NCBI GenBank assembly: GCA_905234735.1
Contig: CAJOJA010000003.1
Coordinates: forward strand, 62,001-126,000
Length of the DNA: 64,000 nt
Direction of reading: 5' to 3'
Origin: an uncultured Bacteroidaceae bacterium
GTDB taxonomy: Bacteria; Bacteroidota; Bacteroidia; Bacteroidales; Bacteroidaceae
Part shown: one piece after another, positions 1-7,759 of the stretch
Layout: each line of letters starts with the position of its first letter
How positions within the stretch are numbered: position 1 is the stretch's first letter
Program-made: the position numbers and the translations under genes
The notes under the pieces: generated by a model
The model's database searches: none
The model's input: the letters and a program-made list of their open reading frames with translations, nothing else
Told to the model about the DNA's origin: nothing

Positions 1-255
1 ACACTGAAGCTGGCAGCATCCTCTGTTTATGTTTACAACGGTGTGGATGAAGCCCAGAAAAGGGGGGATGTAAATGGCGACGGCAATCTTACTATAGCCG
101 ATGTAACAGCTTTGGTCAACGTCATCTTGGGAAAAGACAACATAAGTCCATACCTGTACGACCACGATGCTGCTGACGTGAATGGAGACGGTTCCGTCAA
201 TATTGCAGATGTCACGACCATCGTGAATCTTATTTTGGGGAAGGAAAGCAAATAG
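1..255 (+). CDS. C-terminal end of a dockerin-like domain protein (partial)
   Basis: The reading frame is open from base 1, so the gene begins outside the window and only about 84 residues are seen. They hold two dockerin type I-like calcium-binding repeats: DVNGDGNLTIADVTALVNVI and DVNGDGSVNIADVTTIVNLI, each with the Asp/Asn-rich loop followed by a helix and ending in ILGK. In Bacteroidales such pairs sit at the extreme C-terminus of secreted or surface proteins. What the upstream domains do cannot be told from this fragment. The stop (TAG) is followed within about 20 bp by the rplM promoter. Confidence 0.75.
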   Translation, partial: TLKLAASSVYVYNGVDEAQKRGDVNGDGNLTIADVTALVNVILGKDNISPYLYDHDAADVNGDGSVNIADVTTIVNLILGKESK

Positions 256-277
256 AGTAAGAAAATAGCAAAAATAT

Positions 278-308
278 TTTGTATTTCGCTCAAATTGTTG
301 TACCTTTG
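278..308 (+). promoter_or_regulatory. Bacteroidetes-type promoter for rplM-rpsI
   Basis: TTTG at 278-281 and TACCTTTG at 301-308 are separated by 19 bp, which is the spacing of the -33/-7 elements used by the Bacteroidetes primary sigma factor. It leaves an untranslated leader of about 130 nt before the rplM ATG at 447. Confidence 0.75.
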
Positions 309-348
309 CAAGCCGATTATTATCAGGGTACCCTAAAAAGTGCCTAAA

Positions 349-402
349 CTGCGTGTGAATAGTCCGTTTCATTGGCCTGGACGGATGGTTCGTGAATCGC
401 AG
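349..402 (+). promoter_or_regulatory. Structured 5' leader of rplM (possible r-protein autoregulatory RNA)
   Basis: Within the untranslated leader, CTGCG (349-353) can pair with CGCAG (398-402), and inside it TCCGT (363-367) can pair with ACGGA (381-385). A folded leader in front of an r-protein operon is consistent with feedback control by L13 or S9, but I do not recognise a named leader family. Confidence 0.35.
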
Positions 403-446
403 AGAATTAAGAAGTTAAAAGTAGTAACGAACACAAAAAACAAAAC

Positions 447-908
447 ATGGACACATTGAGTCAGAAGACCACTTATGTGAACAAGGTGACCGCAACCAAA
501 GAGTGGGTGGTAGTAGATGCTACCGACCAGGTGCTGGGTCGCCTCTGCACCAAAGTGGCAAAAATGTTGAGAGGTAAGTACAAGCCCAACTTCACTCCGT
601 TTGTGGATTGCGGCGACAATGTTATTATCGTAAATGCGGACAAGATTGTCCTGACGGGCAACAAGATGACAGATCGCACCTACCTGACCTATTCGGGTTA
701 CCCCGGTGGCCAGAAGGAACACACGCCTGCCAGCATCATTGCCAGGAAGAACGGTTATGAGAAACTGATCCGCAAGGTCGTAAAGGGTATGCTGCCCAAG
801 AACAAGTTGGCCAGCCAACTGCTTGACAACCTCTATATTTACGAAGGCGGTGAGCACAAGCATGAAGCTCAGAGCCCCAAGACAATCGATATTAACCAGT
901 ACAAATAA
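447..908 (+). CDS. rplM: 50S ribosomal protein L13
   Basis: This 153-residue protein is an early-assembling component of the large ribosomal subunit. The family hallmarks are clear: VDATDQVLGRLCTKVAKMLRGK near residues 23-44, FVDCGDNVIIVNADKI, TGNKMTDRTYL, and the GMLPKNKLASQLLDNLYIYEG stretch near the C-terminus. It precedes rpsI by 9 bp, the usual L13-S9 pair, and both are read from the promoter at 278-308. Confidence 0.97.
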   Translation: MDTLSQKTTYVNKVTATKEWVVVDATDQVLGRLCTKVAKMLRGKYKPNFTPFVDCGDNVIIVNADKIVLTGNKMTDRTYLTYSGYPGGQKEHTPASIIARKNGYEKLIRKVVKGMLPKNKLASQLLDNLYIYEGGEHKHEAQSPKTIDINQYK

Positions 909-917
909 TAACGAAAG

Positions 918-1304
918 ATGGAAGTAGTTAATGCACTTGGTCGCCGTAAGAGCGCCGTTGCCCGCATCTATGTAACTGAAGGTACGGGTAAGATTACCAT
1001 CAACAAGAGAGACCTTACAGAATATTTCCCCAGCTCCATCCTGCAGTTCGTGGTAAAGCAGCCGCTGACCACCGTTGACGCCGTTGAGAAGTACGACATC
1101 AAGGTGAACCTGAACGGAGGTGGCTATACGGGCCAGTCTCAGGCTCTGCGCTTGGCTATTGCCCGCGCACTGGTGAAAATCAACGCCGAGGATAAGACCG
1201 CACTGCGTGCCGAAGGCTTCATGACACGTGACCGTCGTGAGGTTGAACGTAAGAAGCCGGGTCGTCCAAAGGCACGTCGTCGCTTCCAGTTCAGCAAGCG
1301 TTAA
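918..1304 (+). CDS. rpsI: 30S ribosomal protein S9
   Basis: A 128-residue small-subunit protein whose C-terminal tail reaches the P-site tRNA. It starts MEVVNALGRRKSAVARIYV and ends in the conserved basic tail with KKPGRPKARRRFQFSKR. NGGGYTGQSQALRLAIARAL is the typical central motif. Length is normal. It is co-transcribed with rplM. Confidence 0.97.
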   Translation: MEVVNALGRRKSAVARIYVTEGTGKITINKRDLTEYFPSSILQFVVKQPLTTVDAVEKYDIKVNLNGGGYTGQSQALRLAIARALVKINAEDKTALRAEGFMTRDRREVERKKPGRPKARRRFQFSKR

Positions 1305-1317
1305 TCTGTTGGAAGCT

Positions 1318-1429
1318 GTTTAGTATCTAAACCTGCGCGACTCCTAAATAATCGGGGGACTACCCGTGGGTTGATTCTAAGAAACAAAAGAATTAAAAAG
1401 AAAGTAAACAAAACAAAAAAAGAAAACAA
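1318..1429 (+). promoter_or_regulatory. rpsI-rpsB intergenic leader with hairpin
   Basis: The 125-bp gap starts with a perfect 6-bp hairpin, GTTTAG-TAT-CTAAAC (1318-1332). A GC-richer block with ATCGGGGGACTACCCGTGGG follows, then an A-rich stretch up to the rpsB ATG. No clear -33/-7 promoter is visible, so rpsB may be read through from rpsI. The structured part may be an S2 leader, which I cannot confirm. Confidence 0.3.
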
Positions 1430-2221
1430 ATGTCACGAACAAATTTTGACCAACTGTTGGAGGCTGGTTGTCACTTCGGCCACCTCAAGAGAAAGTGGAA
1501 TCCCGCCATGGCTCCCTACATCTTCATGGAGCGCAATGGCATTCATATCATCGACTTGCACAAGACCGTAGCCAAGGTTGACCAGGCTGCAGAGGCTCTG
1601 AAGCAGATAGCCAAGAGCGGCAAGAAGATACTGTTCGTCGCTACGAAGAAACAGGCCAAGTCTGTTATTGCCGAGAAGGCAACCAGCGTAAATATGCCCT
1701 ACGTCATCGAGCGCTGGCCCGGTGGCATGCTCACCAACTTCCCCACCATCCGCAAGGCTGTGAAGAAGATGTCTACCATCGACAAACTGATTGCCGACGG
1801 CACCTATAGCAACCTCTCGAAGCGCGAGCTGCTGCAGGTTACCCGTCAGCGTGCCAAACTCGAGAAGAACCTTGGCAGCATCGCCGACCTGAACCGTCTG
1901 CCCAGCGCCCTGTTCGTTGTGGACGTGCTGAAGGAGCAGATTGCCGTTCGCGAGGCCAATCGTCTGGGTATCCCCGTGTTTGCTATCGTCGACACCAACT
2001 CCAACCCCGACAACGTGGACTTTGTAATCCCCGCTAACGACGATGCCAGCAAGAGCATCGAGGTTATCCTCGACGCATGTTGCGCCGCCATCAACGAGGG
2101 CCTGGAGGAGCGCAAGGTAGAGAAGGCTGATGCCGATGCTGCTGCCGCAAGCCAGAAGGACGGCCACGAAGCTGAGGAAGAGGATGCAGAGGAAGTGGTT
2201 GAGGAAGAGGCTGCTGAATAA
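1430..2221 (+). CDS. rpsB: 30S ribosomal protein S2
   Basis: This 263-residue small-subunit protein binds the ribosome back near S1. Recognisable features are LLEAGCHFGHLKRKWNPAMA at the N-terminus, GKKILFVATKKQAK, ERWPGGMLTNFPTIRK, and LFVVDVLKEQIAVREANRLG with the following PVFAIVDTNSNPD. The C-terminus has an acidic, low-complexity tail (EEEDAEEVVEEEAAE), common in Bacteroidetes S2. It is followed by tsf, the conserved rpsB-tsf order. Confidence 0.97.
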   Translation: MSRTNFDQLLEAGCHFGHLKRKWNPAMAPYIFMERNGIHIIDLHKTVAKVDQAAEALKQIAKSGKKILFVATKKQAKSVIAEKATSVNMPYVIERWPGGMLTNFPTIRKAVKKMSTIDKLIADGTYSNLSKRELLQVTRQRAKLEKNLGSIADLNRLPSALFVVDVLKEQIAVREANRLGIPVFAIVDTNSNPDNVDFVIPANDDASKSIEVILDACCAAINEGLEERKVEKADADAAAASQKDGHEAEEEDAEEVVEEEAAE

Positions 2222-2260
2222 GTTGATAATTGAAAATTGACAATTGAAAATAATTGTACT
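2222..2260. repeat. AATTGAYAATTG-type AT-rich repeat between rpsB and tsf
   Basis: The spacer reads as tandem variants of TTGATAATTGAAAATTGACA. The same sequence family occurs inside gltD (14485-14565) and between an ABC ATPase gene and its permease gene (39432-39472). It creates an in-frame TTG upstream of tsf, which I consider incidental. Confidence 0.6.
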
Positions 2261-3253
2261 ATGGAAGTTACAATGAATGATATCAAGAAGCTCCGCGAAA
2301 TGACGGGCGCAGGTCTGGCCGACTGTAAGAAGGCCCTGGCCGAGTCTGACGACATGGACGGTGCTGTTGCATACCTCCGCAAGAAGGGTGCTGCTGTTGC
2401 TGCCAAGCGCAGCGACCGCGACGCTGCCGAGGGTTGCGTACTGGTGAAGGCACAGGGTGGTTTTGGTGCTATTATCGCCTTGAAGTGTGAAACCGACTTC
2501 GTTGCCAACAATGCCGACTTCGTGGCGCTGACGCAGCAGATTCTCGACGCTGCCGTTGCCAATAAGTGCAAGACGCTGGACGAGGTGAAGGCTCTGCCCA
2601 TGGGCGATGGCACCGTACAGGACGCCGTCGTAGCTCGTAGCGGCATCACGGGCGAGAAGATGGAACTCGACGGATACAACGTCATCGAGGCTGATTCCAT
2701 CGCCTGCTACAACCACATGAACCGCAACGGTCTGTGCACAATGGTTGCCCTGAACAAGGCCCTTGAGGACGAGACCGTGGGCAAGAACGTGGCTATGCAG
2801 ATTGCCAGCGCTGCTCCCGTGGCTGTCAGCGAGGCTGGTGTACCCCAGAGCGTGAAGGACAACGAGTTCAACGTGGCTATTGAGAAGACCAAGGAAGAGC
2901 AGGTACACAAGGCAGTCGAGGCTGCCCTGCGCAAGGCCGGCATCAACCCCGCACACGTGGACAGCGAAGACCACATGGAGAGCAACATGGGCAAGGGCTG
3001 GATTACAGCCGAGGATGTTGCCCGCGCTAAGGAAATCATTGCTACCGTAAGTGCTGAGAAGGCTGCCAATCTGCCTGCTGCAATGGTTGAGAACATTGCC
3101 AAGGGTCGTCTGAACAAGTTCTTGAAGGAGAACTGCCTACTCAGTCAGGAGTACATCTGGGACAAGAACCAGACCGTTGACCAGTACCTGAAGTCGGTAG
3201 ACAAGGACCTCACCGTGCTGGACTTCAAGCGCTTCACCCTGCGTGCCGAGTAA
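2261..3253 (+). CDS. tsf: Translation elongation factor Ts
   Basis: EF-Ts, the nucleotide-exchange factor for EF-Tu, 330 residues from the ATG at 2261. A second ATG at 2273 (MNDIKKLREMTGAG) matches the conserved family start just as well. An in-frame TTG at 2237 lies inside the AT-rich repeat and is unlikely. Signature regions are LREMTGAGLADCKKALAE and the core motif IALKCETDFVANN, followed by a long coiled-coil and dimerisation part. A strong terminator follows at 3282. Confidence 0.96.
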   Translation: MEVTMNDIKKLREMTGAGLADCKKALAESDDMDGAVAYLRKKGAAVAAKRSDRDAAEGCVLVKAQGGFGAIIALKCETDFVANNADFVALTQQILDAAVANKCKTLDEVKALPMGDGTVQDAVVARSGITGEKMELDGYNVIEADSIACYNHMNRNGLCTMVALNKALEDETVGKNVAMQIASAAPVAVSEAGVPQSVKDNEFNVAIEKTKEEQVHKAVEAALRKAGINPAHVDSEDHMESNMGKGWITAEDVARAKEIIATVSAEKAANLPAAMVENIAKGRLNKFLKENCLLSQEYIWDKNQTVDQYLKSVDKDLTVLDFKRFTLRAE

Positions 3254-3281
3254 TTTTAGGACTTCTAAAATAAGAAAAAAG

Positions 3282-3313
3282 CGTCTGACCTTAGTGTCGG
3301 ACGTTTTTTTTTT
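3282..3313 (+). terminator. Rho-independent terminator after tsf
   Basis: CGTCTGAC (3282-3289) pairs with GTCGGACG (3296-3303, one G-T pair) around a 6-nt loop, followed by a run of T. It ends the rpsB-tsf unit. Confidence 0.85.
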
Positions 3314-3314
3314 G

Positions 3315-3322
3315 TATCTTTG
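3315..3322 (+). promoter_or_regulatory. Promoter -7 element for the FAH-family gene
   Basis: TATCTTTG lies immediately after the terminator T-tract and only 8 bp before the ATG at 3331, so the transcript would have almost no leader. I see no good TTTG at -33, where the terminator lies. Confidence 0.5.
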
Positions 3323-3330
3323 ACCTCGCT

Positions 3331-3948
3331 ATGAAGATATTTGCAGTTGGAATGAACTATATCCAGCACAATAAAGAGCTGGATGGAACGTTATATAAAC
3401 CAGAGGAGCCCGTAATCTTTACGAAAGCGGATTCGGCTCTGGTGAAGGACGGAAAGCCTTTCTTCGTGCCCGACTATACCCAGCGGTGCGAATACGAGGC
3501 AGAACTGGTGGTGAGGATATGTCGCCTGGGGCGAAGTATTGCCCAGCGCTGGGCTCATCGCTACTATGACCAGGTGACCGTGGGCATCGACTTCACGGCA
3601 CGCGACTTGCAGCGGAAGCTGAGGGAGAAAGGGTTGCCCTGGGAACTGAGCAAAGGCTTCGACGGCAGTGCCGTGATAGGCGAAATGCAGCCGTTGGCCG
3701 ACTATGCCGATGTGCAGAACCTGCACTTCCGGCTCGACAAGAACGGTGAGACGGTGCAGGAGGGCCATACGGCCGACATGCTGTTCCGCGTGGACGAGAT
3801 AGTCAGCTTCGTCAGCCGCTTCTTCACCCTGAAGATGGGCGACCTCATCTACACGGGAACTCCCGTAGGTGTGGGGCCTGTGCATGAGGGTGATCACCTC
3901 GAGGGATTCCTCGAAGGACGGAAAGTACTGGACTGCAACGTGCGATGA
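3331..3948 (+). CDS. Fumarylacetoacetate hydrolase-family protein
   Basis: 205 residues, the length of single-domain FAH-fold enzymes, which bind a divalent metal and cleave C-C bonds in, or decarboxylate, 2-oxo-type substrates. Seen: start MKIFAVGMNYIQHNKEL, metal-ligand region CEYEAELVVRICRLG with conserved Glu residues, GIDFTARDLQ, KGFDGSAVIGE, and the C-terminal GDLIYTGTPVGVGPV. The substrate is not determined; homologues act as acylpyruvases or oxaloacetate decarboxylases. It ends 11 bp before the chosen porU start. Confidence 0.85.
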   Translation: MKIFAVGMNYIQHNKELDGTLYKPEEPVIFTKADSALVKDGKPFFVPDYTQRCEYEAELVVRICRLGRSIAQRWAHRYYDQVTVGIDFTARDLQRKLREKGLPWELSKGFDGSAVIGEMQPLADYADVQNLHFRLDKNGETVQEGHTADMLFRVDEIVSFVSRFFTLKMGDLIYTGTPVGVGPVHEGDHLEGFLEGRKVLDCNVR

Positions 3949-3958
3949 AAATAAGAAA

Positions 3959-6900
3959 ATGAGACGGAATTTATCATATAAGGTTTGGGGAAGGAGTAAG
4001 TGGCTAATGTTGCTTTCTCATTTTCTCATTCTCTCATTTTCTCATTCTCTTTCTGCCCAAATTACCACCCTCGACTGGAACGAACTGCGCATCGACACGG
4101 TGCTGCCTCTTTATAGCGAAGTGGTGCCCTTGGAGTCGGATTTCCGACGGTTCGACTATCGGGTCTGCATCGAATATCCCGAGTGGGCGCCGTTGACGGC
4201 CGAAGAGGTGCGCCGTGTGGAACGCATAGGGGCGACCTTGTCCGATGACTTGCAAGTGACATCAGCTGTGACCGTTAGTCGAAAGCGCGGCATGATGGAC
4301 ATCGTCTTTTGTCCCATTGTGAAACGTGATGGGCGCTACCTGAAGTTGCTCAGTGCAAAGATCAGCATCCTGCCCGTTGAAAAGGCAAAGGGCAAAGGGC
4401 AAAGGGCGAAGGCTCTGGCGGCTACGGATCACGCAGGAAGATACACCCGACAGAGCGTGTTAGCCGAGGGCAAGTGGGTGAAGATAGCCATCACGGAGGA
4501 TGGAATGTATCGCCTGACGCGTAGTGCCCTGATAAAGATGGGATTCACGAATCCCGACAACGTGCGACTGTATGGTCACGGAGGTTACCGTCTGAGCGAG
4601 GTCTCAGACCCCGATTCGGAATACGATGATTTGCAGGAGGTTCCGCTGTACAAGGCGAATGCCGACACTTGGCTTTTCTGGGGCAACGGACTGGTGTACT
4701 GGGCGGGCAATACGCGCGTGTTCAACCCCTACGCCACACAGGCTTGCTATTTCCTGACCGAAGGCAATAGCCCCGTCGAGATGGCAACGGTGGAGGCAAC
4801 GGAGGAACCCGTGGACACGCTCGATTCGTTCACCGACCATGTGCTGTACGAAAAGGACGAATATGCTTGGTTCCACGGAGGGAGGAATCTTTATGCAGAT
4901 GCGAACTATGCCAATAGTAACTCACATACCTATAAACTGACCACTCAGTCGAGTTTGGGCAATGAGTACCTAACCGTCGTATTTACCGCTTCGGCAGACA
5001 CTCGGACCGAGGTTCAACCCACGGTGAATGGAGAGTCGCTGTCCGTGATGGCGCTTTCGTCGCTGGGCCGCTATGTCTATGCGACCTCGGCCTCTCGCAC
5101 TATGGATGTCAGTTCGTACCGGACGGGCGATACTTGGACGGTCCGGCTCACCAGTACCTCTGGCAACGACGCCCGACTAGACTATCTGGCTATGCACTAC
5201 AACCGCCTGCTCACCCCATATCAGGGTTTCGTGGCCTTCACGGGCAACGAAGCTGTGCCAACGCTCTTTCGCATCGCAGGCTCTGGCTTACAGGTGATGT
5301 GCATCGGTGAAGCCGGTTCCCCGGCGGCGTTGGTGCCCGGAACACAGCAGGGTACATACAATGTGTCGGTGGACGATGGTTCGCGACGCTACGTGGCCTT
5401 TGAACCGCAATACGACTTTCCGCAACCCACGGTGGTGGGCAACATCGACAATCAGAACCTGCACGGGCTGGACAGCTTGGACATGGTCATCATTGTGCCC
5501 ACGAACGACAAACTCACGGCTCAGGCCACCCGCTTGGCCGAGGCGCATGCCCAGTATGATGGTTTGCGCACAGCTGTGGTCCGTGCCGACCAAATCTACA
5601 ACGAGTTCTCCAGCGGGACGCCCGATGCTACGGCCTATCGCCGGCTGATGAAGATGCTCTACGACCGTGCCGAGACGGACGACCAGATGCCGCGCTACCT
5701 CTTGCTCTTCGGCGATTGTGCCTGGGACAACCGGATGTTGAGCACAGCATGGCGCAATTCGAATCCCGACGACTATCTGCTTTGTTTCGAGAGCGAGAAC
5801 AGCTTCAGCGACACCCAAAGCTACGTCATGGAGGACTATTTCGGTCTGCTGGACGACGGGGAGGGTAGTCGACTGACCGACGACAAGGTCGACTTGGGCG
5901 TCGGACGCTTCCCTGTGACAACTCAGGCCGAGGCCCGTATGCTGGTGGACAAAACCATCGCTCATCTGAGCAATGCCAATGCGGGCGACTGGAAGAATAT
6001 CATCATGGTGATGGGCGATGACGGCGACGAGAACGAACACCTCTGGATGGCCGATAGCGTGGCTACGCAGACCATGCGCCTGAATCCGGAAATGGACGTT
6101 CGCAAGGTGATGTGGGACGCCTATACGCGCGTTTCCACGCTTACGAGCAACACCTACCCAGAGGTGACGAACCTCATCAAGGAACAGATGGCAGAGGGCG
6201 CCCTGGTGATGAACTATACGGGACATGCTGCCACGTACTGCCTCTCGCACGAGTTCGTACTGAAACTGGAGGACTTCGCAGCCTTCAGCGGCACGCACCT
6301 GCCCCTGTGGGTTACTGCCGCCTGCGATGTGATGCCTTTTGACGGTCGGTCCGAGAACATCGGTGAGACGGCCATTCTGAACGAAAACGGGGCTGCTGTG
6401 GCCTTCTACGGAACAGCGCGCACGGTCTATGCGTCGAACAATCTGCCCATGAACCGCTGGTTTATGCGCTATCTGCTGGACACCGATGAGGCTGGGCGGC
6501 GCTATCGCGTGGGCGATGCCATACGTCTGGCTAAGAACTACCTGATAACGGGGCGCGTGGAGGTCATGAACCGCGAGAATAAGCTCCACTATGCCCTTTT
6601 GGGCGACCCGGCCCTCACGTTCGGAGCGCCCACCAACCGTGTGGTGCTGGATAGCATCAACGGGCAGTTGGTCCAGGATGCCAGTGAGATGCAGCTCCGC
6701 GCCGGTGAGCTCGTGCGCATGAGCGGACACATCGCCAATGCAGCAGGGGAGAGGCTGACGGCCTTCGACGGCACGCTGTCCGCCCGTGTGTTTGACAATC
6801 TGGAGAGCATCGTCTGCAAGAATAATGCGGGAGCCACTCGCGGACCATACGAGTTCACCAGTCGCGAGAAAATTCTCTATAGCGGTCAGGACAGTGTGCG

Positions 6901-7729
6901 CGCGGGCGTGTTCTCTATTAGTTATGTGATGCCCGTCGACATCAACTTCACCAACGAGAGTGGCCGCGTGGTCTTCTATGCCATCAACAACGCGGGTGAC
7001 GTGGAGGCCAACGGCTACAGCGAGGACTTCCTCGTTGGCGGCATCAGCGAAACAATAGGCGATGACACGGAGGGTCCCCAGATATATGCCTACCTGAACA
7101 GCGACGATTTCGAGAACGGCGGACGGGTGAATGCCACTCCCTACTTCGTGGCACAGCTGCATGACGACAACGGCATCAACTACAGCGGTGGCGGACTGGG
7201 GCACGACCTGTTGCTTACCGTCGATGGTGATGCGGCGAAGACCTACGTGCTGAACGACTACTATACGGGCGAGTTCGGCGACTTCACGCGTGGCACAGTT
7301 GCCTTCAGCATTCCGGCTCTCGAGGACGGTGCTCACTCGCTCAGCTTCCGCGCCTGGGACGTGCTGAACAATACCAGTTCGACGACTCTGGACTTCGTAG
7401 TCGACTCATCGTTGAAGCCTTCGATGCTTAGCCTCGCGGTCAGCCAGAGCCCGGCACTCGTCAGCACCAATTTCCTTATTTCCTATAACATGCCCGGCAC
7501 CGACTGCGAGCTGCTCCTCGAAGTTTTCGACTTCGCCGGACGGCGTATGTGGAGCCAGTCGATGACTGCCAATAGCGGTACGGGCCATCTCAGTGTGCCT
7601 TGGAACCTGACCATGTCGGGCGGCGGACGCCTGGGTGCAGGCATTTATCTCTATCGCGCCACGATGCGACAGGGCAGCAGCAAGAAAGTGACCAAGTCAC
7701 AAAAAATCATCATTCATGGCAATAAATAG
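3959..7729 (+). CDS. porU: Type IX secretion system C-terminal signal peptidase PorU
   Basis: PorU is the outer-membrane-associated C25-family (gingipain-like) enzyme that removes the C-terminal signal of T9SS cargo and attaches cargo to the cell surface. I chose the ATG at 3959 (1256 residues), since longer starts overlap the previous gene; ATG 4007 is also possible. A signal peptide ends LSAQ. The catalytic pair appears as His756 in MNYTGHAATY and Cys789 in VTAACDVMPFDG, both slightly divergent from the gingipain GHG and TASC patterns. The C-terminal 90 residues (VFDFAGRRMWS ... GAGIYLYRATM) resemble a T9SS C-terminal domain. The hydrophobic core of the signal peptide is encoded by a simple TTTTCTCATTC repeat. 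porV follows 30 bp downstream. Confidence 0.93.
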   Translation: MRRNLSYKVWGRSKWLMLLSHFLILSFSHSLSAQITTLDWNELRIDTVLPLYSEVVPLESDFRRFDYRVCIEYPEWAPLTAEEVRRVERIGATLSDDLQVTSAVTVSRKRGMMDIVFCPIVKRDGRYLKLLSAKISILPVEKAKGKGQRAKALAATDHAGRYTRQSVLAEGKWVKIAITEDGMYRLTRSALIKMGFTNPDNVRLYGHGGYRLSEVSDPDSEYDDLQEVPLYKANADTWLFWGNGLVYWAGNTRVFNPYATQACYFLTEGNSPVEMATVEATEEPVDTLDSFTDHVLYEKDEYAWFHGGRNLYADANYANSNSHTYKLTTQSSLGNEYLTVVFTASADTRTEVQPTVNGESLSVMALSSLGRYVYATSASRTMDVSSYRTGDTWTVRLTSTSGNDARLDYLAMHYNRLLTPYQGFVAFTGNEAVPTLFRIAGSGLQVMCIGEAGSPAALVPGTQQGTYNVSVDDGSRRYVAFEPQYDFPQPTVVGNIDNQNLHGLDSLDMVIIVPTNDKLTAQATRLAEAHAQYDGLRTAVVRADQIYNEFSSGTPDATAYRRLMKMLYDRAETDDQMPRYLLLFGDCAWDNRMLSTAWRNSNPDDYLLCFESENSFSDTQSYVMEDYFGLLDDGEGSRLTDDKVDLGVGRFPVTTQAEARMLVDKTIAHLSNANAGDWKNIIMVMGDDGDENEHLWMADSVATQTMRLNPEMDVRKVMWDAYTRVSTLTSNTYPEVTNLIKEQMAEGALVMNYTGHAATYCLSHEFVLKLEDFAAFSGTHLPLWVTAACDVMPFDGRSENIGETAILNENGAAVAFYGTARTVYASNNLPMNRWFMRYLLDTDEAGRRYRVGDAIRLAKNYLITGRVEVMNRENKLHYALLGDPALTFGAPTNRVVLDSINGQLVQDASEMQLRAGELVRMSGHIANAAGERLTAFDGTLSARVFDNLESIVCKNNAGATRGPYEFTSREKILYSGQDSVRAGVFSISYVMPVDINFTNESGRVVFYAINNAGDVEANGYSEDFLVGGISETIGDDTEGPQIYAYLNSDDFENGGRVNATPYFVAQLHDDNGINYSGGGLGHDLLLTVDGDAAKTYVLNDYYTGEFGDFTRGTVAFSIPALEDGAHSLSFRAWDVLNNTSSTTLDFVVDSSLKPSMLSLAVSQSPALVSTNFLISYNMPGTDCELLLEVFDFAGRRMWSQSMTANSGTGHLSVPWNLTMSGGGRLGAGIYLYRATMRQGSSKKVTKSQKIIIHGNK
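4010..4057 (+). repeat. TTTTCTCATTCTCTCA repeat encoding the PorU signal-peptide core
   Basis: The DNA alternates TTTTCTCATTC and TCTCA units and is translated as LLSHFLILSFSHSLSA. The same repeat family, on the other strand ATGAGAAA, appears in non-coding or boundary positions at 36281-36305 and 46862-46898, and in another signal peptide at 42562-42590. Confidence 0.7.
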
Positions 7730-7759
7730 CCCGCTGTGCCGTTTATTAATTGTATGTGG

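Noticed and set aside
2237-2260. TTG start for EF-Ts
   Set aside because: The extra eight residues are encoded by the AT-rich repeat and are not part of the conserved EF-Ts N-terminus; ATG 2261 or 2273 fits better.
1433-2974. 513-codon open frame antisense to rpsB and tsf
   Set aside because: Spans two certain ribosomal/translation genes and the repeat between them; the product has no recognisable features.
5288-7336. 682-codon open frame antisense to porU
   Set aside because: The plus-strand PorU shows family motifs throughout. The antisense product is low-complexity and His/Val-rich with no domain, typical of high-GC shadow frames.
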